From the NCBI GenBank assembly GCA_038316355.1, contig JBBQAO010000001.1, positions 62,001-126,000 of the forward strand: a stretch of 64,000 nucleotides of DNA, given 5' to 3'. This DNA is from Ga0077527 sp038316355 (GTDB taxonomy: Bacteria; Pseudomonadota; Gammaproteobacteria; Burkholderiales; SG8-41). The translations under genes were made by a program, and so were the position numbers. Below, in pieces: positions 16,239 through 24,750 of the stretch (the first letter of the stretch is position 1; each line of letters starts with the position of its first letter). The notes under the pieces are model-generated. The model searched no databases and was not told the DNA's origin. It saw only the letters and a list, made by a program, of their open reading frames with translations.

Positions 16239-16693
16239 CAGCGCACGGCTTCGGCCGCAAGTCCTTCAAGGACCTTCAGCAGATTCGGCACGACCGCACA
16301 TTCACCCGCGGCATGGCGGGCTGCGAGAAACCGGGGATCGTTGTATCCCAGCCAGACCTGCCCTGTTGCGTCCTGCCACGCCAGCGCCTTTAGCGGCAGG
16401 TCGATCCCGGCCGTCTGCGCGCACTCCATTAACGGCGTGCCACCCTGCGGATTGCCGAACACCAGCAACTCGGTGGGGCGCAGGTTTTTGCCGATTTTCT
16501 GCGCACCGGCGGCATGATCGACCCGCAGGAAAATATTCAATCCCTTGCCCTTCGCCGCGGCCTCAAAACGATCCAGCGTGTCCTTGACGCCATGGGGACT
16601 CTTCACGGCGACCAGACCGTCAGCCGCCAGGCTTGTGACGGCAACAGCCGACAGCAGCAATGCAGCAAGCAATCGCAAAATGCGCATCATCAT
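16238..16693 (-). CDS. Secreted DUF302-domain protein
   Basis: The start chosen is the first of three tandem ATGs at 16693, preceded by GGAG six bases away, which gives 151 residues beginning MMMRILRLLAALLLSAVAV, a clear signal peptide. The mature part carries the DUF302 pattern: VAVKSPHGVKDTLDRFEAAA, GLNIFLRVDHAAGA, TELLVFGNPQGGTPLMECAQ and DLPLKALAWQDATGQVWLGY. DUF302 proteins are widespread periplasmic or cytosolic proteins of unknown function. It lies 16 bases after the Cys-type AhpD gene and overlaps tetR. Confidence 0.85.
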   Translation of the reverse strand: MMMRILRLLAALLLSAVAVTSLAADGLVAVKSPHGVKDTLDRFEAAAKGKGLNIFLRVDHAAGAQKIGKNLRPTELLVFGNPQGGTPLMECAQTAGIDLPLKALAWQDATGQVWLGYNDPRFLAARHAAGECAVVPNLLKVLEGLAAEAVR

Positions 16694-16709
16694 CTTCTTC
16701 TCCAGTTGA

Positions 16710-17306
16710 TTATTTTGCATGCACCCCGGGGGTCCACCCGGATGCCGTGAGATGTTGGCGGGCAAACTCCAGAGGATGCTCTTCCAACTGGGTCGCCAGA
16801 GTGTCGTTCCAGCGGTTCATCCAGCCAAACATCGAGATCACCGACACGATTTCGATAATGGCGTCTTCCGAGTAATGTCTCTTCAACTCATCAAAATGCG
16901 CGTCCGTGACTGAAGCCGGAGCACCGCCGGCCGCGACGGCCAGGCTCAGGGCTGCGCGTTCAGCCGGCGTGAACAGCGGGCTGGACTGGAACTGCCACAA
17001 GGCATGCAGCTTCTCATCCGCAACCTTGCCGCGCTCGACAGTGCTCTCGGCATTGTGCGCCGTGCAATAGCGGCAGCCGGCAGCGTTGCTGACCACTTCG
17101 GCGATCATGAAACGCAACGCCGGCGGTATTTCGCCGGCATCCACCATCACCGCATCGCGCAGTTCGCGTACCAGCCTGAATATGCGCGGCTTGCGAGCCA
17201 GAGTCAGCCAGCTGTTGGGCACATAACCGCGTTGCTTGCTGGCTTTTTCGAAGTCAGCGGCGAGTTCCGCCAGACGATCCGCGGGCGCGGATGAGATTCG
17301 GGACAT
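16710..17306 (-). CDS. AhpD-like carboxymuconolactone decarboxylase family protein (CxxC)
   Basis: The 198-residue protein belongs to the AhpD/CMD family, small helical disulfide redox proteins and decarboxylases. The redox motif is AAG-C78-RY-C81-TAHNA with the nearby His. It resembles peroxidase-related family members, including the VPNSWLTLARKP segment near residue 30 and FGWMNRWNDT near residue 165. It is a paralogue of the Sec-containing gene at 14991-15605 and serves as an internal Cys reference for it. It is the first gene of the minus-strand operon, about 120 bases from the promoter. Confidence 0.9.
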   Translation of the reverse strand: MSRISSAPADRLAELAADFEKASKQRGYVPNSWLTLARKPRIFRLVRELRDAVMVDAGEIPPALRFMIAEVVSNAAGCRYCTAHNAESTVERGKVADEKLHALWQFQSSPLFTPAERAALSLAVAAGGAPASVTDAHFDELKRHYSEDAIIEIVSVISMFGWMNRWNDTLATQLEEHPLEFARQHLTASGWTPGVHAK

Positions 17307-17425
17307 GGTAATTTCCTCTTGAATGGCGCATCTGCTGTATGGGACCGGGGAATCATCGTTTTCCGGTGACGGGAATTGCTGCCGCGCTTAATTGCCGCCG
17401 CGCTTGTTTGAACTATTGCCGGATT

Positions 17426-17453
17426 ATTATAGAATGATCATTCCGGAATGCAA
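17426..17453 (-). promoter_or_regulatory. Promoter with TetR-type operator for the selenoprotein operon
   Basis: On the minus strand TTGCAT (17453-17448) and a perfect TATAAT (17431-17426) are 16 bases apart. The spacer and -35 box are filled by two overlapping perfect 12-bp palindromes, GAATGATCATTC (17432-17443) and CATTCCGGAATG (17439-17450). Binding here would block RNA polymerase. The 294-base gap to arsS shows no other clear promoter, so the same operator may affect the divergent gene. Confidence 0.65.
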
Positions 17454-17600
17454 GCAGCGAGAGCATCCCGCGTCCATGCTGCTGCGCCATGACATCAGCC
17501 GAATCATGGTAAAAACAGAGTGCAGTTGTAAGGATTACGGCGCTGCGCCGACCCACGCATCAGGATACGTCCGGAATTACACGTTTTCAGGAGTCCATTG

Positions 17601-18566
17601 ATGCACGCCACCCTGCCCCTGATGCAAATCAGCGATTTCCCGGACATCCGCCGCCGCGCGACGGAAACACTGCAGGTCAATCTCGGCTACAAGTGCAACC
17701 AGAGCTGCCTGCATTGCCATGTCAACGCCGGACCCACCCGCACCGAGCTGATGGCGCTGGACACGATCAATGAGGTCATTGCCTGTCTCCAGTCCACCGC
17801 CATCAAAACTCTGGATGTCACCGGCGGCGCGCCGGAATTGAACCCGCATTTCCGCACACTGGTCGAGGCCGCGCGCAGCCTCGACGTACGGGTGATCGAC
17901 CGCTGCAACCTGACCATCCTGTTCGAGCCCGGCCATGAGGACCTGGCGCAGTTCCTCGCCGGGCAGCAGGTTGAAATCACTGCGTCCCTGCCCTGTTATC
18001 TGGAAGACAATGTCGACCGCCAGCGCGGCAAGGGTGTGTTCGGCACCAGCATCCGCGCGTTGCAACTGCTGAACGGCCTGGGTTACGGCCAGCCCGGCTC
18101 CGCGCTCAAGCTGAATCTGGTCTACAACCCGCAGGGCCCCGTGCTGCCCCCGGCACAGCAATCGCTGCAGCGTGATTACCAGCAGCGCCTCGCCGACGGT
18201 TACGGCATCGTATTCAACGAACTGTTTGTCATCACCAATATGCCGATCCAGCGTTTCGGCAGCACGCTGGTGTCCAAAGGCCAGTTTGAGCCGTACATGA
18301 ACCTGCTGAAAAACGCCCACCAGCCAGCCAACCTCGAAACCGTGATGTGCCGCTCGCTGCTGTCGGTGGACTGGCAGGGTTATGTCTACGACTGTGACTT
18401 CAACCAGATGCTCGACCTGCCGCTCGCCTGGAAAAACCGGCCGCGTCCGCACCTGCGTGAACTGATCGGCGCGGATCTCGAACGCAATCCCATCGTGGTC
18501 AAGGACCACTGCTACGGCTGCACCGCCGGGCAGGGCTCCAGTTGCGGCGGCGCGCTGGGCAACTGA
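17601..18566 (+). CDS. arsS: ArsS-like radical SAM / Cys-rich protein
   Basis: The radical SAM motif CNQSCLHCH lies near residues 33-41 and would hold a 4Fe-4S cluster. The C-terminal domain (DUF3641-like) ends with CYGCTAGQGSSCGG, a Cys-rich region. This is the layout of the family named for arsenosugar biosynthesis (TIGR04167-like), of which some members elsewhere are selenoproteins. All positions here are Cys. The start ATG at 17601 follows CAGGAG by eight bases, and a TTG three bases earlier is less likely. It begins a cluster with a symporter, flavoprotein and glycosyltransferases. No arsM is seen nearby, so the real product is uncertain. Confidence 0.82.
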   Translation: MHATLPLMQISDFPDIRRRATETLQVNLGYKCNQSCLHCHVNAGPTRTELMALDTINEVIACLQSTAIKTLDVTGGAPELNPHFRTLVEAARSLDVRVIDRCNLTILFEPGHEDLAQFLAGQQVEITASLPCYLEDNVDRQRGKGVFGTSIRALQLLNGLGYGQPGSALKLNLVYNPQGPVLPPAQQSLQRDYQQRLADGYGIVFNELFVITNMPIQRFGSTLVSKGQFEPYMNLLKNAHQPANLETVMCRSLLSVDWQGYVYDCDFNQMLDLPLAWKNRPRPHLRELIGADLERNPIVVKDHCYGCTAGQGSSCGGALGN

Positions 18567-18596
18567 CCGACCGGCATCACACAGGATCGACTGCAC

Positions 18597-19982
18597 ATGA
18601 TTGAACCTGCATTCGCGATTTATTTCTGGGGCTTCCTGCTGCTCTACGGCGGCGTAATGTATGCCATCTCGCCGCACTCACGCAGTGACGCCAGTTTTTT
18701 CGGCGGCAGCGACGACGCGGGACGGCCCGCCACCGAATGGGCGCTGATGTGCAGCATTTTCATAAGTTGGATCTTTGCGAAATCAGTGACCAATGCCGCC
18801 AACCTCGGCGCAGCCTGGGGTGTCGTTGGCGGCCTTGCATACGCCACCTACTGGCTGTCGATTCCGCTGGCCGGGTTTGTCATTTACTGGCTGCGCACGC
18901 GCCACGGCGCCACCGGCCTGGTGCCGTTCCTGATCGGCCGCTACGGCCGGCTCGCCGCACTGGCCTTCACTGCAGCGATCCTGATTCGCCTCTATAACGA
19001 AGTGTGGAGCAACACTGCGGTGGTCGGCGCCTATTACGGCAAGGCCGGTGAATGGACTTTCATTGCCTCCGCGCTGCTGTTCACTGCAGTGACGCTGGTC
19101 TACAGCCTGAAGGGTGGTTTACGCAGCTCCATCGTCACTGACGTGATCCAGGCCGTGCTGTTCGTGATCGTGCTCGGCATCGTGCTGTTTCTGGTGCTGC
19201 CCAAGCACGGCGTCGGCACATTGCTTACCGTCGGCGATTTCCGCTTGAATGCCGGTGTCGATCTGCTGCTGGTGGCGCTGCTGCAGGTGGTGTCCTACCC
19301 CTTCCATGATCCGGTGCTGACTGATCGCGGCTTCATCACCAAAGAAAAAACCATGCTGCGCGCGTTCATCGTGGCTGGCGCGCTGGGATTCATCTGCATT
19401 TTCGCATTCAGTCTGATTGGCGTGCATGCCAAATTCGAAGGCCTGCCCACCGGCGACAACATGCCGGGCGCGGTGGCACTGGCCTTTGGCACCCTGCCCT
19501 ATCTGTTGATGACGGTGGTGATGATCATGGCGGCCGGCTCCACGCTGGACTCAACCTTCTCATCGGTCGCCAAATCCATCGGCCGCGAACTGCCGATGCT
19601 TGCCGGCCGCACACCGGGACCGCGCGCGATGGTCATTGGCATGTGGACCATGCTCGCCTTCGCCATCCTCGGTAATGTGCCGATGATCGCCGGCACCGAC
19701 ATCCTGAAAGCCACCACCGTCAGCGGTACGATGGTGATGGGCCTGGCGCCCATATTCCTGCTGGCACCGCTGGTGAAATATTCGCCGGCGAGCTTCCATT
19801 TCGCATTCTGGCCGGGCATTGTGCTCGGCGTATTGCTCGCTGCCAGCCTGATCCCGCAGTCCTGGGCCATCGGCGACGGCAAATATGCGCTGCTGCTCGG
19901 CGTCAATCTCTACGGCCTGTTGATCTGCATTGCCGGCTTCCTGTTGCCGCTCGCCTGGCAGCGGCTGCGCCCGGCGCACTGA
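18597..19982 (+). CDS. Sodium:solute symporter family protein
   Basis: The 461-residue integral membrane protein has about twelve to thirteen hydrophobic segments and resembles the SSS family (Na+-coupled uptake of sugars, amino acids, carboxylates). Segments such as LVYSLKGGLRSSIVTDVIQA, near residue 165, and AAGSTLDSTFSSVAKSIGRE, near residue 310, match the family's conserved Na+-site regions. The substrate cannot be read from the sequence. It is 30 bases downstream of arsS, so it may import a precursor or product for that pathway. Confidence 0.82.
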   Translation: MIEPAFAIYFWGFLLLYGGVMYAISPHSRSDASFFGGSDDAGRPATEWALMCSIFISWIFAKSVTNAANLGAAWGVVGGLAYATYWLSIPLAGFVIYWLRTRHGATGLVPFLIGRYGRLAALAFTAAILIRLYNEVWSNTAVVGAYYGKAGEWTFIASALLFTAVTLVYSLKGGLRSSIVTDVIQAVLFVIVLGIVLFLVLPKHGVGTLLTVGDFRLNAGVDLLLVALLQVVSYPFHDPVLTDRGFITKEKTMLRAFIVAGALGFICIFAFSLIGVHAKFEGLPTGDNMPGAVALAFGTLPYLLMTVVMIMAAGSTLDSTFSSVAKSIGRELPMLAGRTPGPRAMVIGMWTMLAFAILGNVPMIAGTDILKATTVSGTMVMGLAPIFLLAPLVKYSPASFHFAFWPGIVLGVLLAASLIPQSWAIGDGKYALLLGVNLYGLLICIAGFLLPLAWQRLRPAH

Positions 19983-19990
19983 GCCTGCAC

Positions 19991-20983
19991 GTGCAACCCG
20001 GCCGCAGTTGCCCACTGCATTATCGCTACTCGCCGGCGTCGCTGAACCGGCCGCCGGAGATTGTCGCTGACACGCTGTATGTGATCGGCGGCCTGTATGG
20101 CAACTTGCCCGCGCTGCGCGCCGTAGCGGCACTGGCTGCTGCAGAGGCCAACCCGGCAACACTGGTGTTCAACGGCGATTTCAACTGGTTCAACAGCGAC
20201 GCCGCCGGTTTTGCGGCAATCAACGAAACGGTGCTGGCGCACCACGCGCTGCGCGGCAATGTTGAAACCGAACTGGCCGGCGACAACGCTGCGGCGGGTT
20301 GCGGCTGCGCTTATCCCGACAGTGTCAGCGATACTGAAGTCGCGCGCTCCAACTCGATGCTCGCGCAATTGCGCGCAACTGCCTGCGCCTTTCCGGAATT
20401 GCGTGCAAGGCTGGCGGCACTGCCGATGAACCTGGTTGCGGAGATCAATGGATTGCGCGTCGCCATCGTGCACGGTGACTGCGAATCGCTGGCTGGCTGG
20501 TCTTATGACGAATCAGCCCTGCGCGATACCGCCGGCATCGCTGCGGTGGCCTCGCATCTCGCCGCCAGCAAAACCCGCATCATCGCCAGCAGCCATACCT
20601 GCCTGCCGGTGGCGCTGCGGCTATCCCGAGCGCAGAGTGACTGCATACTCATCAACAACGGTGCAGCGGGCATGCCCAACTTCGCCGGCACGCAGTTCGG
20701 CGTGATCACCCGTATTGCCACCACACCGACACCATCATCAGCGGCGCTGTACGGCACTGTCGCGGGCGGCGTACACGTCGACGCACTGGCCGTGCATTAC
20801 GATCACGGACAATGGCTGCGTGAATTCACTGCGAACTGGCCGGCGAACAGCGCAGGACACCTCTCCTATCATCAGCGCATCGCCAGCGGCCCGCGCTACG
20901 GCATCAACCAGGCGATGCACAACGGCATCCACATCAACTCCGCGCTGCTGCGGGGATTACGCTCCAACAGGGCCATAAAATGA
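19991..20983 (+). CDS. Metallophosphoesterase-like protein with altered metal motif
   Basis: The 330-residue protein has the order of calcineurin-like phosphoesterase motifs: VIGGLYGNLPALRAV, NGDFNW, RGNVE, VHGD and SSHT. In active enzymes the first motif is usually D-x-H-G-N. Here both metal ligands are replaced (GLYGN preceded by G), and the last motif lacks the GHTH form. Catalysis may be lost or use different ligands. The start is a GTG at 19991, eight bases after the symporter gene. Its stop overlaps the next ATG by four bases, so it is coupled to the flavoprotein gene. Confidence 0.7.
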   Translation: MQPGRSCPLHYRYSPASLNRPPEIVADTLYVIGGLYGNLPALRAVAALAAAEANPATLVFNGDFNWFNSDAAGFAAINETVLAHHALRGNVETELAGDNAAAGCGCAYPDSVSDTEVARSNSMLAQLRATACAFPELRARLAALPMNLVAEINGLRVAIVHGDCESLAGWSYDESALRDTAGIAAVASHLAASKTRIIASSHTCLPVALRLSRAQSDCILINNGAAGMPNFAGTQFGVITRIATTPTPSSAALYGTVAGGVHVDALAVHYDHGQWLREFTANWPANSAGHLSYHQRIASGPRYGINQAMHNGIHINSALLRGLRSNRAIK

Positions 20984-23124
20984 AAAAAAGCAAAATTCTG
21001 GTATTCGCACTGATTGCGGCAGGCATTGCCGCTTTTTTTGTGTTTGACCTGAAGCAATATTTCACGCTCGATTATTTCCAGACGCAGCGCGCCGTCATCG
21101 ACGCCGAGGTGCAAGCCCGTCCGCTGCGTGCGGCGCTGCTGTTTTTTTCCGCTTATGTCGCGGTGACCGGCCTGTCGCTGCCAGGGGCGGCGATCATGAC
21201 GCTGGTGGCCGGCGCCGTATTTGGCCTGCTGTGGGGCACGCTGATCGTGTCCTTCGCTTCGACCCTCGGCGCCACGCTGGCTTTCCTCGCCTCGCGCTTC
21301 CTGCTGCGCGACTGGGTGCAGGAGAAATTCGGCGACAAACTGAAACCGATCAACGAAGGCGTCGCCCGCGAGGGCGCGTTTTACCTGTTCGCGCTGCGTC
21401 TGGTGCCGGCGTTTCCGTTTTTCGCGATCAACCTGGTGATGGGTCTGACGCCCATCCGAACCTGGACCTACTACTGGGTCAGCCAGATCGGCATGTTCGC
21501 CGGCACCGTGGTCTTCGTCTACGCCGGCACACAACTCGGCGCCTTCAGAATTTCTGCGGGCCTGCTGTTCGCCTTCGCGCTGCTCGGCATTTTCCCGCTG
21601 GTGGCCAAGAAAGTGCTGGATGCTCTCAAGGCGCGCAAGGTCTACGCCGGCTGGATCCGCCCGGCGCGTTACGACCGCAATCTCGTCGTCATCGGCGGCG
21701 GCTCGGCGGGGCTGGTGTCCTCGTATATCGCGGCCGCGGTGAAATCAAAAGTGACCCTGGTGGAGCGGCACAAGATGGGCGGCGACTGCCTCAACACCGG
21801 CTGCGTGCCGTCGAAGGCCCTGATCAAGTCGGCCAAACTGCTGGCGACGATGAAACACGCCAGCCACTACGGCCTGAAAGACACGCAGGTACATTTTGAT
21901 TTTGCTGAAATCATGGAACGCATACAGCGCGTGATCCGCGAAATCGAGCCGCACGACTCTGTGGAGCGCTACACTGCGCTCGGGGTCGAATGTCTGCAGG
22001 GCACGGCAAAAATCACATCGCCATGGTCGGTCGAGATCAAGACTGCGGCCGGCACGCAGACGCTGACCACCCGCAGCATCGTCATCGCCGCCGGCGCCCG
22101 TCCCTTCGTGCCGCCGATCCCCGGCATCGACGATGTCGGTTGCCTGACTTCGGACACGATATGGGATCTGCGGGAACTGCCGAAGCGAATGGTGGTGCTT
22201 GGCGGCGGCCCGATCGGCTGCGAACTGACGCAATGTTTCGCGCGACTCGGATCAAAAGTCACACAGGTCGAAATGCTGCCGCGAATCATGATCCGCGAAG
22301 ATCCGGAATTCTCCGGCATGGTGTTCGACAGATTCCGCAGTGAAGGCGTCGATGTGCTGGTCAATCACAAGGCACAGCGCTTCGCCGTTGAAAACGGCGA
22401 GAAAGTGCTCTACTGCGAGACCGGTGGCGCCAGCGAGAAACGCGAAGTGCGCATCGTGTTTGACGCGCTGCTCTGCGCCGTCGGCCGCGTCGCCAACACC
22501 ACCGGTTACGGACTGGAGGAACTCGGCATTCCGGTGACCAAGGCACGCACCGTCGAAGTCAACGAATTCCTGCAGACCCGATACCCGAACATCCTCGCCT
22601 GCGGCGACGTCGCCGGCCCCTACCAGTTCACGCACACGGCGGCACACACGGCCTGGTACGCGGCGGTCAACGGCCTGTTCGGCGGCTTCAAAAAATTCCG
22701 CGTCGATTATTCGGTGATTCCCTGGGCCACTTTCACCGATCCGGAAGTGGCGCGGGTCGGCCTTAATGAAACCGAGGCCAAAGAAAAAGGCATCCCGTAC
22801 GAAGTCACCACTTACGGCATCGACGACCTGGACCGCGCCATCGCCGACGGCAATGCCCACGGCCTGGTCAAAGTGCTGACCGTGCCTGGCAAGGACAGGA
22901 TCCTCGGCGCCACCATCGCCGGCGAACACGCCGGCGACCTGATCACCGAATTCATCACCGCGATGAAGCACGGCATCGGCCTCAACAAGATCCTCGGCAC
23001 CATCCACATCTATCCGACGCTGGCGGAAGCCAACAAGTATGTCGCCGGCAACTGGAAGCGCGCCCATGCGCCTAAAAAGGCGCTGCAATGGGTGGAGAAA
23101 TTTCACGCCTGGCGTCGCGGTTGA
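20980..23124 (+). CDS. VTT/TVP38 membrane domain fused to FAD disulfide oxidoreductase
   Basis: Residues 1-220 are a VTT (SNARE-associated, DedA-like) membrane domain with several hydrophobic helices and the family segment FALRLVPAFPFFAINLVMG. Residues 225-714 form a flavoprotein disulfide reductase of the mercuric/lipoamide reductase type: FAD site VIGGGSAGLVSSY, redox-active GGDCLNTGCVPSKAL, NAD(P) site VLGGGPIGCELTQ, and a C-terminal dimer domain with HIYPTLAEANKY. The redox Cys pair is intact. The fusion places a thiol or metal-reducing enzyme at the membrane. The terminal CC of MerA is absent, so mercury reduction is unlikely. Confidence 0.88.
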   Translation: MKKSKILVFALIAAGIAAFFVFDLKQYFTLDYFQTQRAVIDAEVQARPLRAALLFFSAYVAVTGLSLPGAAIMTLVAGAVFGLLWGTLIVSFASTLGATLAFLASRFLLRDWVQEKFGDKLKPINEGVAREGAFYLFALRLVPAFPFFAINLVMGLTPIRTWTYYWVSQIGMFAGTVVFVYAGTQLGAFRISAGLLFAFALLGIFPLVAKKVLDALKARKVYAGWIRPARYDRNLVVIGGGSAGLVSSYIAAAVKSKVTLVERHKMGGDCLNTGCVPSKALIKSAKLLATMKHASHYGLKDTQVHFDFAEIMERIQRVIREIEPHDSVERYTALGVECLQGTAKITSPWSVEIKTAAGTQTLTTRSIVIAAGARPFVPPIPGIDDVGCLTSDTIWDLRELPKRMVVLGGGPIGCELTQCFARLGSKVTQVEMLPRIMIREDPEFSGMVFDRFRSEGVDVLVNHKAQRFAVENGEKVLYCETGGASEKREVRIVFDALLCAVGRVANTTGYGLEELGIPVTKARTVEVNEFLQTRYPNILACGDVAGPYQFTHTAAHTAWYAAVNGLFGGFKKFRVDYSVIPWATFTDPEVARVGLNETEAKEKGIPYEVTTYGIDDLDRAIADGNAHGLVKVLTVPGKDRILGATIAGEHAGDLITEFITAMKHGIGLNKILGTIHIYPTLAEANKYVAGNWKRAHAPKKALQWVEKFHAWRRG

Positions 23125-23271
23125 ACCACAAGCACGGAACATGGCCCAAGCCATGGCTTTGGAGCCCTTTTATGAACCGCCGGATTGTCCCTCGCGAACT
23201 TGAAATATCCGAACTTGAAATACCATCAACAGTTACTGAGTTATTTATAACTATTTGATTATATTGATAAA

Positions 23272-24099
23272 ATGAAAAAACTTCTGCTTACCCTGCTACT
23301 CGCGGCGCTGCCGCTGACCACCCTCGCCCAAACCTTCGACCACGAACACAAAGCCTGGGCCGCGTTGCTGAAAAAGCACGTGGTACTGATCAGCGGCAAC
23401 AAGGCTTCGCAAGTCCGTTATGCCGGACTGATGCAGGACCGCGCCGCACTGAAAAGCTATCTCGACACGCTGGCCAGAGTCAGTCCGGCCGACTTCAAGG
23501 GCTGGGGCAAGAACCAGCAACTGGCGTTCCTGATCAACGCCTACAACGCCAACATGGCCGAGAAAATCCTTTTGCGCTATCCCAACATCAAGTCGGTGTG
23601 GGATTTCGGCAAACTATTCGGCAACCCGTTCAAGGATGATTTCATCGACTTGTTCGGCCGCAAGGTCACGCTCGATTTCATTGAACACGAAACCATACGC
23701 GCGCCGGGCGCCTATGACGATCCGCGCATCCATTTCGCGGTCAACTGCGCATCGATCAGTTGCCCGATGCTGCGCGAGGAGCCTTATGTGGCCGAGAAAA
23801 TCGACGCGCAACTGGAGGAACAGACCGTGCGCTTCCTATCCGATCACTCGCGCAACCGGGTCAGCGCCGACGGCAAACTTGAAGTCTCGAAAATATTCGA
23901 TTCCTCCCCGTGGTACGGCGGTGATTTCCGCAAGGGGCACAAGGGCTACAAGACGCTGGAAGGATTTTTCGCGAAATATGCGAATCTGCTCAGCGACAAT
24001 GTTGAGCTGCAAAAACTTGTCCGCGACGGCAAGGCTGAAATCCGCCATCTGGATTATGACTGGGGCCTGAACGACACGGCTTCGGCTCGCGGCAAATGA
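23272..24099 (+). CDS. Secreted DUF547-domain protein
   Basis: The 275-residue protein starts with a signal peptide (MKKLLLTLLLAALPLTTLAQ). The rest matches DUF547: FLINAYNANMAEKILLRYP, IEHETIRAPGAYDDPRIHFA and the signature VNCASISCPMLREEPY near residues 159-174. DUF547 proteins are periplasmic and uncharacterised, with a papain-like appearance of conserved Cys and His in some views. The 147 bases upstream are AT-rich and lack a clear hairpin, and may hold a promoter. The neighbouring cluster genes run in the same direction. Confidence 0.85.
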   Translation: MKKLLLTLLLAALPLTTLAQTFDHEHKAWAALLKKHVVLISGNKASQVRYAGLMQDRAALKSYLDTLARVSPADFKGWGKNQQLAFLINAYNANMAEKILLRYPNIKSVWDFGKLFGNPFKDDFIDLFGRKVTLDFIEHETIRAPGAYDDPRIHFAVNCASISCPMLREEPYVAEKIDAQLEEQTVRFLSDHSRNRVSADGKLEVSKIFDSSPWYGGDFRKGHKGYKTLEGFFAKYANLLSDNVELQKLVRDGKAEIRHLDYDWGLNDTASARGK

Positions 24100-24114
24100 A
24101 CCGCATCGCAATGC

Positions 24115-24750
24115 ATGGATAGGGCCCGCCGGGTCGCGCAGTTGATCGAGGTCATGCGCCAGGGGGAAATCCTTGCTGCGCATACCGCGTTGCGCCAATC
24201 CCGCATTGCACCCCTGCCCTGGATGCGGCGCGCGCTTGAAATACAGGCCGCGCAGGAACGCAGCCATGTTGCCCTGGCCACCGTCGCCGCAGGCATTGCC
24301 GGTTTCACTCATCCCCGTGGCGCTGTGCCGGACTTGATCGTCCCTTTGCGCCTGCGACTGGAGCGCGATCTTGATGCCGGCAATCTCGCCGCCTCACTGC
24401 TTGGCCTGCAGGGTGTGATCGAGCATCTGGGCGAGACTCTGCTGGAGCAGCTCGGCCGCCATGCGCATCCCGCGGGCGCGGTTCTGCATGCCCTGCGCCG
24501 CAAAGTTCTGGCCCAGGAATACGGCCATGTCCAGCTGGGCGCGCGCTGCCTGCAGGCTCTTGCGCCGGGTACGGAACAGGCCGATGCACTGCACGCTTAT
24601 CGCGCCCTCGGCCGTGATGCCGCGCTGCAGGTGACCGGATTGCTGGATGATGCCCGCCTTGACGCCGCCGCATTCTGGCGGGGCGTCGAGCAGCGACTCG
24701 AAGACTGGCATTATGACGCGCAGGCATCGCGGACCTGCGTCCTGTCATGA
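24115..24750 (+). CDS. Unrecognised helical protein, possibly ferritin-like
   Basis: The 211-residue product is Ala/Leu-rich and reads as a helical bundle. Glu and His pairs occur on separate helices (QERSHVAL, VIEHLGETLLEQL, QEYGHVQLGARCLQ), the EYGH being an ExxH pattern as in ferritin-like diiron proteins. I do not recognise the family, so this is only a structural suggestion. It starts 15 bases after the DUF547 gene. Its stop overlaps the next ATG by four bases (ATGA), so it belongs to the same operon as the glycosyltransferases. Confidence 0.6.
   Translation: MDRARRVAQLIEVMRQGEILAAHTALRQSRIAPLPWMRRALEIQAAQERSHVALATVAAGIAGFTHPRGAVPDLIVPLRLRLERDLDAGNLAASLLGLQGVIEHLGETLLEQLGRHAHPAGAVLHALRRKVLAQEYGHVQLGARCLQALAPGTEQADALHAYRALGRDAALQVTGLLDDARLDAAAFWRGVEQRLEDWHYDAQASRTCVLS

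Noticed and set aside
17307..17600. Promoter for arsS using TTGAAC or TTGTTT with TATTAT on the plus strand
   Set aside because: Spacing is 11 or 15 bases and the boxes are poor. The minus-strand promoter is far better.
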